Part shown: one piece after another, positions 42,959 through 51,220 of the stretch | Layout of the letters: the number at the start of each line of letters is the position of its first letter | Position numbering within the stretch: the stretch's first letter is position 1 | Source: Alphaproteobacteria bacterium | GTDB taxonomy: Bacteria > Pseudomonadota > Alphaproteobacteria > Rhodobacterales > Rhodobacteraceae | Length of the DNA: 64,000 bases | Direction: 5' to 3' | Assembly (NCBI GenBank): GCA_030425145.1 | Contig: JAUHVK010000008.1 | Location: forward strand, 94,933-158,932 | The notes under the pieces: generated by a model | The model's input: the letters and a program-made list of their open reading frames with translations, nothing else | Told to the model about the DNA's origin: nothing | The model's database searches: none | Made by a program: the position numbers and the translations under genes

Positions 42959-45433
42959 TCACCCGTCAGGCATGTCCAGAACGACGTTTCGGCCGTTCTT
43001 GGAATAGCGCAGCTCACTGTCGCCAATTGCAGCGACACGACCACCGTCAAGCTGATCTCCGACCTGAACCTTCTGGTAGCGACCATTCGAGAGGCGCACC
43101 AATGCGCGCCTGTTCGACGGTTTGCCGTAAACGCCGATCAGGTTGATGCGGCGCAGGTTTATCGCGTTGGTCACAGTGGCCTGACGAGCAACGCTGGCGG
43201 TGGAGGGAATACTGGGCTGTACGGTGCGTGGCGCAACAGCGGCGACCTGGGTCACTGTTGCTGGTGCGGCTTGCTCCTGCTGGTCGCGTGCCCGTTCAAC
43301 GATCTGGCTGAAGTTTCGCGGACGCGTCACTGGTGCGGCCGATTGTGCCACGGCGAATTTGGTCGCGTCGGGTTGCGCTTCTTCCTCTTGCGACTTCAGG
43401 GTTTCGGGCCGTGCGGCGGGGCGCAGGGCGGCCAGTTCTGCGCGCGTGCGCCCGCCCAGCTGGGCGCGCTCATTGCCTTCGATCAGACCGTCGGGGCGCG
43501 GGCGTGGTCGGAACTGCTCAAGTTCGGGGGCAACAGTGGTTGAACTGTCGGTACCTTGCGGGGTCGCTGGCGCGGCTTCGGGAAGTGCCCGCCGGGGCGG
43601 CACCACTGGAGGAAGCCCTGCGAATACACGAACCCCGTCCGGATTGACTGCGCCTTCCGGGGTGGCAACCACCAGCCCACGGTCGTCGAGGTTAAAGCGT
43701 GTGCCCGGTGGCGCCGGATTGGGTTGCGACAGATATGTCTGATCATTCGACAGTGCGTTCGCGCCGGGCAGGGCGACCGCATCGAATTGCTGCACCTTTC
43801 CGTCGATAGAGGCGACGTAGAGGTCATCCAGCGTCGTCTGTGTCGGGGTTTCCGGCGCTTCGGGCGACCGTTGCCAGATGCCGGTGGCCGCATAACGCGC
43901 ATCGGCCTCTTCCGGGGTCAGTGCAGCGGGTGGCGGTAGCACGTCTGATAGACCGTCCTCGACATCGGTGGTCGGGTCGATCACTTCCAACGCAGCGAGT
44001 TCTACCGCTGCATTGTGTGTTTCGGGCTCGGTGATGGACCCGTCCAGCGGTTGAAGTTCCACATCCGGCAATCGCGCGATTGATGGCGTGTCAGAGTTGC
44101 GCTCGAAAAAGCGCGACAGGCCTTCATCGAGAAAGACGCTGGCCCAGGCTGCAACGGCCAGAAGGAAGATCAGAAGTGCGCTGGTCAGCATGAGGCCGAG
44201 GAAACGGGGTTTTCCCCCAATCTGGGGTTCTGTGCGCGCGCCGAACACTGTCATGCGCGTGCGTTCATCCTCGACGACCTTGGGCGGAGTGGGGTCCGTT
44301 TTGCGCCCCGACCGCAACGCCGCGATCCGCGCCACTGCGGCGCGGGCTGGTTCCGGATCATGCGATTTGGGTGCAGTTTCAGTCGGTGTCGCGACAGGTG
44401 CTTTCAGAGGCAGTGGCGGTTTGGCAACCGTCGGTTCCGGGTCCGAAGCTTTGGCCTTGCGGCGGCTGAAAAAGCCGAGGCCTTTCCGCTCGGCCGGTTC
44501 TTCCACAGTTTCGTCCTGAAGCACTGGGGCGGTGACATCGCTTTCCCCCGATGACTTGCGTGCGCCACCCAGTTTGAACCGCGGGCCGGACGGGGCGTCC
44601 GCCGCGGGCGGTTCTAGCTTGGTCGTTGTCGGCGGCGCAGCAGCCGGTGCAGGCGCGTCGCGTGACGCGCGGATGGTGGCAAAAGACGGTGCATTGGCCG
44701 GTTCGGACGGTTGTGCCGTCGGTGTAGCCGCTGCTGTTGGCGTCGGCTCAGGCGCAGCCGGAGCATCCAACTTCGCCGCGTCGGGCGACAGGCCGTCGGT
44801 TTCTGTGCCCGGTGTGACCGTCGGTTCGGCATCGGAAACCTCACTAACCTTGTCCGCAGGAGGTGCTTCGCTCTCCGTTTCAACGACCGGGGCATCTTCG
44901 ACAGCGTCGACGATCACGATTTCCTGCGGGTCTTTCTCAGGCGTTTCACCCGACCAGCTGGTAGCCGGTCCGAAGAATACCTCTCCGTCGAACCCGCCAT
45001 CAGGCGAAATCGCAACAAAGCACACCGGGTCGAAGTGGTGGCTTTTGGTAAACCCTTCCGCCTCTTCCAGTGTTTCGTTCGCGACTGCCGCAATCTGGAT
45101 TGTGCCACCACTTCGGGACCAATCGAACCTGAGTTCATCGACCTCATAGGGCGTCGCGCCGTCCAGTGCGGCGCGAATGTCTGCTTGCAGGGCGTCACCC
45201 GACTTGCCGCTATCGGGGATGGACAGGTATTTGATCTGTTCGTTGGGCACGACGAGTTTGACCTGACCGCCGCGGGGCGACAGGCTGTCAGCCTCGGATC
45301 TCAGCGCTGCGAGGGCAGCGCGCAGATCGGTTGCGTCGAGAGCGACATCTCCTACAAGCGCCCAGCCGTTTGACACACGGCGCAGAAGTGTGATGCCTTC
45401 AAAAGAAAGAGTCAGGGCGAAATCTGGCTTCAT
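42959..45433 (-). CDS. Large membrane protein with GspL/PilM-like N-terminus and GspC/PilP-like C-terminus
   Basis: Protein of 824 residues, not firmly recognised. Residues 1 to about 160 (FALTLSFEGITLLRRVSNGWALVG, QVKLVVPNEQIKYLSIPD, LRFDWSRSGGTIQIAAVANETLE) look like the actin-like cytoplasmic domain of GspL/PilM proteins. A long Ala/Pro/Glu-rich linker follows, then one membrane helix at about 411-436 (FLGLMLTSALLIFLLAVAAWA). A second disordered part leads to a C-terminal domain (about 765-824) with INLIGVYGKPSNRRALVRLSNGR and VQVGDQLDGGRVAAIGDSEL, which resembles the GspC/PilP homology region. No other secretion or pilus genes are near. It is upstream of the Kef gene in the same orientation, 136 bases away. 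Confidence 0.6.
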   Translation of the reverse strand: MKPDFALTLSFEGITLLRRVSNGWALVGDVALDATDLRAALAALRSEADSLSPRGGQVKLVVPNEQIKYLSIPDSGKSGDALQADIRAALDGATPYEVDELRFDWSRSGGTIQIAAVANETLEEAEGFTKSHHFDPVCFVAISPDGGFDGEVFFGPATSWSGETPEKDPQEIVIVDAVEDAPVVETESEAPPADKVSEVSDAEPTVTPGTETDGLSPDAAKLDAPAAPEPTPTAAATPTAQPSEPANAPSFATIRASRDAPAPAAAPPTTTKLEPPAADAPSGPRFKLGGARKSSGESDVTAPVLQDETVEEPAERKGLGFFSRRKAKASDPEPTVAKPPLPLKAPVATPTETAPKSHDPEPARAAVARIAALRSGRKTDPTPPKVVEDERTRMTVFGARTEPQIGGKPRFLGLMLTSALLIFLLAVAAWASVFLDEGLSRFFERNSDTPSIARLPDVELQPLDGSITEPETHNAAVELAALEVIDPTTDVEDGLSDVLPPPAALTPEEADARYAATGIWQRSPEAPETPTQTTLDDLYVASIDGKVQQFDAVALPGANALSNDQTYLSQPNPAPPGTRFNLDDRGLVVATPEGAVNPDGVRVFAGLPPVVPPRRALPEAAPATPQGTDSSTTVAPELEQFRPRPRPDGLIEGNERAQLGGRTRAELAALRPAARPETLKSQEEEAQPDATKFAVAQSAAPVTRPRNFSQIVERARDQQEQAAPATVTQVAAVAPRTVQPSIPSTASVARQATVTNAINLRRINLIGVYGKPSNRRALVRLSNGRYQKVQVGDQLDGGRVAAIGDSELRYSKNGRNVVLDMPDG

Positions 45434-45588
45434 GCGCGTAATTTAGCAGTCATTTGCTAGGGATGGGAGTCACTTCCATGTAACTTACCTCGTCGAAGGC
45501 GATCTTTCGCGCGGGGAAAATTCTTCACTTGTTCACCGCTGCTTAGAGGCAGATGCTGGAGTCGATATTTGCAGAACCAGGGGGCGAT

Positions 45589-46287
45589 ATGTCCAAAGTC
45601 ACAAGTTTCCTGTCCGCGTTGTTCTTTCTTGCCGCGCTGTCCACCGCATCTGCGGAAACGCCGGGGCATATCACGGTGACAGGTGTGGGCAGCGTCAGCG
45701 TTGTGCCGGACATGGCGCTGGTCACTGTCGGAGCGTCAGCCGAGGCGGATACGGCAAAAGCCGCGATGGATGAGACATCGCAGATCACGGCAGCGATTCT
45801 GGATCGATTGACTGAAGCCGGTGTGGCGGAACGCGATGTTCAGACGTCTGATCTTTCGCTGAACCCACTGTGGTCGAACCGATCGTCTTCTGAGAACCGG
45901 CCAGCCATTTCCGGGTATCAGGCCTCGAACCGGGTAACGGTGCGCGTGCGTGAACTGGGCGCGCTAGGCGAGATACTTGATGCGGTATTGTCCGACGGGG
46001 CGAACACGCTCGGTGGCATTCAATTCATGCTCGCCGACCCGGAACCTGTGTTGAACGACGCACGGGTCAGGGCGGTTGCGGATGCCCGCGCGCGGGCAGA
46101 GCTTTTCGCCACGGCGGCCGGGGTAACGCTTGGTCCGTTGGTGAGCCTCAGTGAAGGTGGTGCTCAGATGCCGGCACCGGAGATGTTTGGTATGGCGCGG
46201 ATGGCGGACTCGGCGGTGCCCGTCGCGCAAGGGGAACTGGACATGCGCGCAAGTGTGACACTTGTCTATCAAATCCAATCGGAGTGA
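45589..46287 (+). CDS. SIMPL-domain (DUF541) periplasmic protein
   Basis: Exported protein of 232 residues; ATG 45589 gives a signal peptide (MSKVTSFLSALFFLAALSTASA). The SIMPL/DUF541 pattern is seen in ITVTGVGSVSVVPDMALVTVGASAEADTA, the QTSDLSLNPLWSN segment, and YQASNRVTVRVRELGALGEILDAVLSDGANTLGGIQF. E. coli YggE, a relative, reduces oxidative stress effects; the mechanism is unknown. It is divergent from the large GspL-like gene. Confidence 0.9.
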   Translation: MSKVTSFLSALFFLAALSTASAETPGHITVTGVGSVSVVPDMALVTVGASAEADTAKAAMDETSQITAAILDRLTEAGVAERDVQTSDLSLNPLWSNRSSSENRPAISGYQASNRVTVRVRELGALGEILDAVLSDGANTLGGIQFMLADPEPVLNDARVRAVADARARAELFATAAGVTLGPLVSLSEGGAQMPAPEMFGMARMADSAVPVAQGELDMRASVTLVYQIQSE

Positions 46288-46361
46288 TCTGCGGGCTATC
46301 CCTGTCGCCGTCGGGCACCTATAGTTGAATAAAAAACAGAGCAGTATACCAAAGGAGTGTC

Positions 46362-47366
46362 ATGACCCGGCAGTCGGCACACCCCGAAACAATTAATGTC
46401 TTGGTTGTCGGGCAGATGGGGCGCCTTGCCTATGAGGCGCTGCTGTTTGCCTTGTCTTTGCGCAGGAACACCAAAGATCGTCGATTCAAGCTCTATGTTG
46501 CAGAACCGCGTTCCGGTCCTAAGTGGCCTGCTGATCCCATCATTCGACCCGAACCTTTGCGCGAGATGATCGAAGCACAGGGCGCGACGATCATCCCTTT
46601 CGAGAGTGTGCATTTCGGCAATGAATACCCCTATGGCAACAAGATCGAAGCGCTTTTTGCGTTGCCCAAGGGCGAACCGTTTGTGTTCTTCGACACTGAT
46701 ACGCTGGTCACCGGTGATTTAGGGGAGGTTCCGTTCGACTTCTCGAAACCCAGCGCTTCGCTTCGCGTGGAGGGCACCTGGCCTCAGATTGAGCTTTATG
46801 GACCCGGATATTCGGAGATTTGGAAGTCTCTTTATGACAGGTTCGGACTCGATTTCGAAAGCTCTCTCGATCTTGGCCAGCCGGACGAATACTGGCGCAG
46901 GTACCTCTATTTCAACGCCGGTTTTTTCTACTATTCCTGCCCACATGAATTTGGACAGAGTTTTCTGGACATGGCGCTATCGATCTGGCGGGACCCTCCG
47001 ACCGAATTGGTTTGCCAGCAGCTGACCCCGTGGCTCGATCAGATCGCGCTGCCTCTTGTCATCCACAAGTTTGGAGGGGGGCGTGACGCGCTACCGGAGG
47101 GGTACCTCGACGGTAAGACCACCGTGCACTACCGCAACATGCCGCTTCTCTACGCCCGTGAAAGCGATGCGGTGGTCGATCTTCTTGAGGAAATCTCGGC
47201 ACCAAATCCAATCAAGCGGCTGTTGAAGGATTACGAACCGTTCAAACGGATGATTTACCAGAACCGGGGGCATAAAGTGCGGGCGTTGTTCGACCGCGAC
47301 CATTTGCCAACCCGGGAACAACCGATCCGTCAGAAGATCAAGAAAAATGGCTTTTGGATGGTGTGA
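46362..47366 (+). CDS. Putative glycosyltransferase (GT-A-like)
   Basis: Protein of 334 residues with a likely nucleotide-sugar glycosyltransferase fold. The DxD-type metal motif is FVFFDTDTLVTGDL near residue 107, preceded by the typical NKIEALFALPKGE. FNAGFFYYSCPHEFG and KFGGGRDALPEG come later. The substrate and family cannot be fixed by eye. An AAAGGAG site precedes the ATG. It stands alone between the SIMPL and protease genes. Confidence 0.65.
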   Translation: MTRQSAHPETINVLVVGQMGRLAYEALLFALSLRRNTKDRRFKLYVAEPRSGPKWPADPIIRPEPLREMIEAQGATIIPFESVHFGNEYPYGNKIEALFALPKGEPFVFFDTDTLVTGDLGEVPFDFSKPSASLRVEGTWPQIELYGPGYSEIWKSLYDRFGLDFESSLDLGQPDEYWRRYLYFNAGFFYYSCPHEFGQSFLDMALSIWRDPPTELVCQQLTPWLDQIALPLVIHKFGGGRDALPEGYLDGKTTVHYRNMPLLYARESDAVVDLLEEISAPNPIKRLLKDYEPFKRMIYQNRGHKVRALFDRDHLPTREQPIRQKIKKNGFWMV

Positions 47367-47524
47367 GTGGTTCCATGCATTCCGATAAGTCCTTGCCTGA
47401 AACATGTTTACATAGACCCAGCATGACGTAACCTTGTCTGCACTGGTGCGCGGCGGACAGGTCGCGTGTTTGTGCATCGTCAGGTGGGGCAGACGAATTT
47501 ATAGTTTTTTCTGCGGAGACCTAG

Positions 47525-49399
47525 ATGGCATTTCTCTCAGCGTTCACATTCGATCCTACAGGCGACGGGATCATTGATGTTCTGGTCGATGGCTATGCAT
47601 GGGACTTGTCCCAGTCGACCACGATCACATGGGCATTGGCCGATGGGTTGAACCCGCTTCATGACTGGGACGATAGAACAGCGGCAATCAACACCTTTGC
47701 CACGGCCCTGGGCACGTTTGAGCCGTTCATCAACGTGACCTTCGAATTCCTTGGCGACTTTTCTGACCCTGAAGCCGCAGGGCAGGCAGGTGCAGACATC
47801 GTCTACACGCTGGATAACACAGCAACGGACGATGGGACGCTGGCTTACGCGTACTATCCCGGCCCCGAACCGTTTACGCTGTTTGAACAGTACGAGACCG
47901 AAGGCGGCGACGTCTTCATGAATTTCACCAGCAACATCGTCAATTCGTCCAGCTTTCAGCCCGGGTCCGAGGGCTTTCTGACGGTCATTCACGAAATCGG
48001 ACATGCGTTGGGGCTTAAGCACCCCTTCGACAGCAGCCTGGGTCGTCCGACGCTGGATACGTTGGATCAAAACGTGGTGCGGGATCTCGACTGGTTTTCG
48101 GTCATGTCCTACTCGGACCAATTTGATAGCCAACGCGAGCGCTGGGACCCGGCGACTCCTATGGTTCTCGATGTTTTGGGTCTTCAGTACCTTTACGGGC
48201 CCAATAATTCGACGAACACCGGTAACACGACCTATGCCCTCACGACCGAAGACTATTACTACACGATCTGGGACGCGGGCGGGATTGACCGCGCAGATGC
48301 GTCCGGCCAATCAGAAGGCTGGACGATCTTCCTGCCCGATTTTTCACCCACACCGTTGGTAAACACGCTGACTGGATTCGCTCTGCCGTCGTCTCAATTC
48401 GACGATACGCTGGTCGATTCCGAGCCGACCGAGATGGTCTGGCTTATGGGTGACATTGAGAACGCCACTGGGTCGCGGTTCAACGATTGGATCAATGGCA
48501 GCGATCTCGACAATGACCTGCGCGGTGGTGCCGGCGATGACGAGCTGGAGGGATACGGAGGAAATGACACGATCGACGGCAACGAAGGCCTCGATCTTGC
48601 GTATTTCGTAGGCGACCAGTTTTCGTACACTGTGACCCTCGCAGCCAATCAGATTACCGTGCAGGATCGACGGGCTGACGGGGCGGGGACGGACACGCTG
48701 CGCAATGTTGAGTTACTAGAGTTCTACACGGACGACGATCGCGCCACTCTTGATCTGCAACAGTTCGGTGGGCCAGCCGGACTTGCGGCGGCTGAGTTGG
48801 AAAGCTTCATTGAGCTCTACATCGCCTATTTCAACCGCGCGCCGGATGCGCTGGGGCTGAACTTCTGGGGTACGGCTTTCGCGAACGGAACCACCCTTCA
48901 GGAGATGGCGGCGCTGTTCATCGACCAGCCGGAAACCCGAGCGACCTATCCGGAGGGGCTGAGCAATGAAGACTTTGCAACGGCGGTCTATGACAATGTT
49001 CTCGGCCGGGTGCCGGATCAGGATGGGTTTGATTTCTGGGTCGGAGTTCTGAATGGCGGTGGCGTAGGCCGTGAGCAATTCATTTTGGCGGTACTGGACG
49101 GGGCAAAGGCCAGTCCGCCAGCAGGAGCGTCACAGGACTTCATCGACCAGCAACTGGCGGACCGCGCCTTCCTTGCTGACAAGACAGATATCGGGGCCCT
49201 TTATGCCGTGCACCGGGGCATGTCAGATGTGGACAACGCGATTGCGGTGATGTCGCAATTCGACGGGTCGGATAGCAGTCTTGCAAGCGCTGTTGCGGCC
49301 ATCGACCAGTTCTATGCTCAAGCCGTTGATCCGGAAAGTGGTTCGTTCCTCATGCCGGTGGTGGGCGTTCTGGACAATCCATTCGACACGATTGGATGA
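47525..49399 (+). CDS. Serralysin-type M10 metalloprotease with DUF4214
   Basis: Predicted secreted zinc protease of 624 residues. The zinc motif is HEIGHALGLKH (H156, H160, H166, catalytic E157), with Met-turn M194 in SVMSYSDQF and Y196. A short RTX calcium-binding stretch (RGGAGDDELEGYGGNDTIDGNEG) at about 335-357 follows. The C-terminal half has DUF4214 repeats (FIELYIAYFNRAPDALGLNFW and AVYDNVLGRVPDQDGFDFWVG). There is no N-terminal signal peptide, as expected for type I secretion, but no T1SS genes are nearby. DUF4214 after a serralysin core fits an adhesive or surface-layer role. Confidence 0.88.
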   Translation: MAFLSAFTFDPTGDGIIDVLVDGYAWDLSQSTTITWALADGLNPLHDWDDRTAAINTFATALGTFEPFINVTFEFLGDFSDPEAAGQAGADIVYTLDNTATDDGTLAYAYYPGPEPFTLFEQYETEGGDVFMNFTSNIVNSSSFQPGSEGFLTVIHEIGHALGLKHPFDSSLGRPTLDTLDQNVVRDLDWFSVMSYSDQFDSQRERWDPATPMVLDVLGLQYLYGPNNSTNTGNTTYALTTEDYYYTIWDAGGIDRADASGQSEGWTIFLPDFSPTPLVNTLTGFALPSSQFDDTLVDSEPTEMVWLMGDIENATGSRFNDWINGSDLDNDLRGGAGDDELEGYGGNDTIDGNEGLDLAYFVGDQFSYTVTLAANQITVQDRRADGAGTDTLRNVELLEFYTDDDRATLDLQQFGGPAGLAAAELESFIELYIAYFNRAPDALGLNFWGTAFANGTTLQEMAALFIDQPETRATYPEGLSNEDFATAVYDNVLGRVPDQDGFDFWVGVLNGGGVGREQFILAVLDGAKASPPAGASQDFIDQQLADRAFLADKTDIGALYAVHRGMSDVDNAIAVMSQFDGSDSSLASAVAAIDQFYAQAVDPESGSFLMPVVGVLDNPFDTIG

Positions 49400-49431
49400 T
49401 GCAAGTCCGGGGCGATCCCGGTTAAACAGCG

Positions 49432-49460
49432 AGGGGCAGTCCGTTGACGGTGCTGCCCCT
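49432..49460 (+). terminator. Hairpin after the protease gene
   Basis: AGGGGCAG and CTGCCCCT form a perfect 8-base-pair stem with a 13-base loop, 33 bases after the protease stop and 22 before the crp-type start. There is no T run, so strength is uncertain. Confidence 0.5.
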
Positions 49461-49482
49461 AATGACTTGCAGGGAGCACATC

Positions 49483-50148
49483 ATGGAAGACGCCGTCTGG
49501 ATCGACAGGTTTCATGGGCTGAGCACATTGCCCGCGCCGGTAAAGGCGCAGCTTGTTGCTGAAAGCACGGTCATGAAAGTTCCCGCTGGTACTGCGGTGT
49601 TCGGTCCCGGGGCGGTTCCAGACAATTTGCTTTTTTTGCTGAACGGTCGGGTTCGGGTGCAGCAAACCTCGGAAAGCGGTCGGGACATCGTGCTCTACCG
49701 GGTTGAAGCCGGGGAAAGCTGTGTGCTGACCACGGCGTGCCTCTTGGCGCATGAACCATACGCAGCGGAAGGTATCACCGAAACGGAAGTGACGGCTGTT
49801 GCGATCCCACGGGGTGCATTCGACCGGCTGATGGCGTCTTCACGAGAGTTTCGGGAATTCGTCCTGACCGCCTATGCGCGGCGGATCACCGATCTTTTCC
49901 GTGTGATTGATGAGGTTGCTTTCGGGCGGATCGACGTGCGTTTGGCCGCTCGCTTGCTGAGCTTGGCAGTGGACAGAGACGAGTTGGCGACGACGCATCA
50001 ACAACTGGCCGCTGAACTCGGAACAGCGCGTGAAGTCATCTCACGTGTGCTGAATGATTTCCAGAAACGCGGATTTGTGGCACAATCGCGTGGCAAGATC
50101 ACCTTGCTGGACCGAGGCCGAATTGCGCAACTGGCGGAAAGCGCCTGA
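49483..50148 (+). CDS. Crp/Fnr-family regulator of the sulfide module
   Basis: Transcription factor of 221 residues from ATG 49483 (AGGGAG upstream). The N-terminal cyclic-nucleotide-like domain shows VPAGTAVFGPGAVPDNLLFLLNGRVRV. The C-terminal HTH is TTHQQLAAELGTAREVISRVLNDFQKRGFVAQSRG. It lacks the N-terminal four-cysteine cluster motif of FNR but has C80 and C86 in ESCVLTTACLLAHE, at the end of the beta-roll. A pair of cysteines could sense persulfide by forming a sulfur bridge, as known for other sulfide regulators; this is inference. It directly precedes the sulfide oxidation genes. Confidence 0.85.
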   Translation: MEDAVWIDRFHGLSTLPAPVKAQLVAESTVMKVPAGTAVFGPGAVPDNLLFLLNGRVRVQQTSESGRDIVLYRVEAGESCVLTTACLLAHEPYAAEGITETEVTAVAIPRGAFDRLMASSREFREFVLTAYARRITDLFRVIDEVAFGRIDVRLAARLLSLAVDRDELATTHQQLAAELGTAREVISRVLNDFQKRGFVAQSRGKITLLDRGRIAQLAESA

Positions 50149-50197
50149 GCCGTACATGGGGACCATGACTTTTATTTGAGCCCCCAAAACGGTTTAG

Positions 50198-50210
50198 GTG
50201 ACAATATCAC
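50198..50210. promoter_or_regulatory. Crp-like dyad upstream of the persulfide dioxygenase gene
   Basis: GTGA-CAATA-TCAC is a perfect dyad 60 bases before the GTG start of the next gene and 50 bases after the crp-type gene. It resembles Crp/Fnr half-sites (TGTGA/TCACA) with a shorter spacer. Confidence 0.45.
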
Positions 50211-50269
50211 TGAAAGGTTTCGGTCAAAGGCGTACCAGCGAGTCAAGTTTGATTCTGGAGGAACGCAAA

Positions 50270-51154
50270 GTGACCCAATTCCCCGTGAACATGTCCGTGA
50301 CACCGGACGTTTCGGCGCACTTCGACAAAGCCACCAACACGATCAGCTATATCGTGAAAGACCCGACGTCGGATGCTTGTGCCATCATCGACAGCGTCAT
50401 GGATATCGATTACGCTGCCGGTCGGATCACCTATGATCACGCCGATGCACTGATCGCCGAGATTCAGGAGCGCGGGCTCAAGCTGGAATGGATCATCGAG
50501 ACCCATGTCCACGCCGACCATCTGTCGGCCGCGCCCTACATTCAGGACAAGCTGGGTGGCAAGATCGGTGTCGGTTCCAAGATCATGGTCGTGCAGGACA
50601 CGTTCGGCAAAGTCTTTAACGAAGGCACCGAATTCCAGCGCGACGGCAGCCAGTTTGACAAGCTGTTCGAGGACGGCGACACCTACAAGATCGGTAATAT
50701 GGACGCCTTTGCCATCTACACCCCCGGCCACACACCGGCCTGTATGGTGCATGTGATGGGCAATGCCGCCTTTGTCGGCGACACGCTGTTCATGCCCGAC
50801 GGTGGCTCGGCCCGTGCCGATTTCCCCGGCGGCGATGCAGGTACTCTGTATGACAGCATCCAGAAAGTGCTGACACTGCCGGACGACATGCGTTTGTTCA
50901 TGTGCCACGATTACGGCCCCAACGGCCGCGACATTCAGTGGGAAACCACCGTTGGCGACGAGAAAGCGCACAACATCCATGTTGGCGGCGGCAAGTCCAA
51001 GGAAGAGTTCGTCAAGTTCCGCACCGAACGCGATGCGACACTGGACATGCCCAAGCTGATCATCCCGTCGCTTCAGGTGAATATGCGCGCAGGCGAAGTG
51101 CCACGCGACAAGGATGGTCGCCCAATGCTCAAAGTGCCGGTCAACGCGCTTTAA
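50270..51154 (+). CDS. Persulfide dioxygenase-like MBL-fold hydrolase
   Basis: Protein of 294 residues starting at GTG 50270, which has GGAGGA 7 bases upstream. The metal motif is THVHADH. Later come PGHTPACMVH, VGDTLFMPDGGSARADFPGGDAG and CHDYGPNG. These match ETHE1/BLH persulfide dioxygenases, which oxidise glutathione persulfide to sulfite using one iron. Its place between a Crp/Fnr regulator and an SQR fits a sulfide detoxification unit. Confidence 0.88.
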   Translation: MTQFPVNMSVTPDVSAHFDKATNTISYIVKDPTSDACAIIDSVMDIDYAAGRITYDHADALIAEIQERGLKLEWIIETHVHADHLSAAPYIQDKLGGKIGVGSKIMVVQDTFGKVFNEGTEFQRDGSQFDKLFEDGDTYKIGNMDAFAIYTPGHTPACMVHVMGNAAFVGDTLFMPDGGSARADFPGGDAGTLYDSIQKVLTLPDDMRLFMCHDYGPNGRDIQWETTVGDEKAHNIHVGGGKSKEEFVKFRTERDATLDMPKLIIPSLQVNMRAGEVPRDKDGRPMLKVPVNAL

Positions 51155-51220
51155 ATCAGTCCTCCCGTGTGGCGGCGCAACGCCGCCACATTTTTCATGC
51201 AAGCAGGTGAGACCTTCGCA

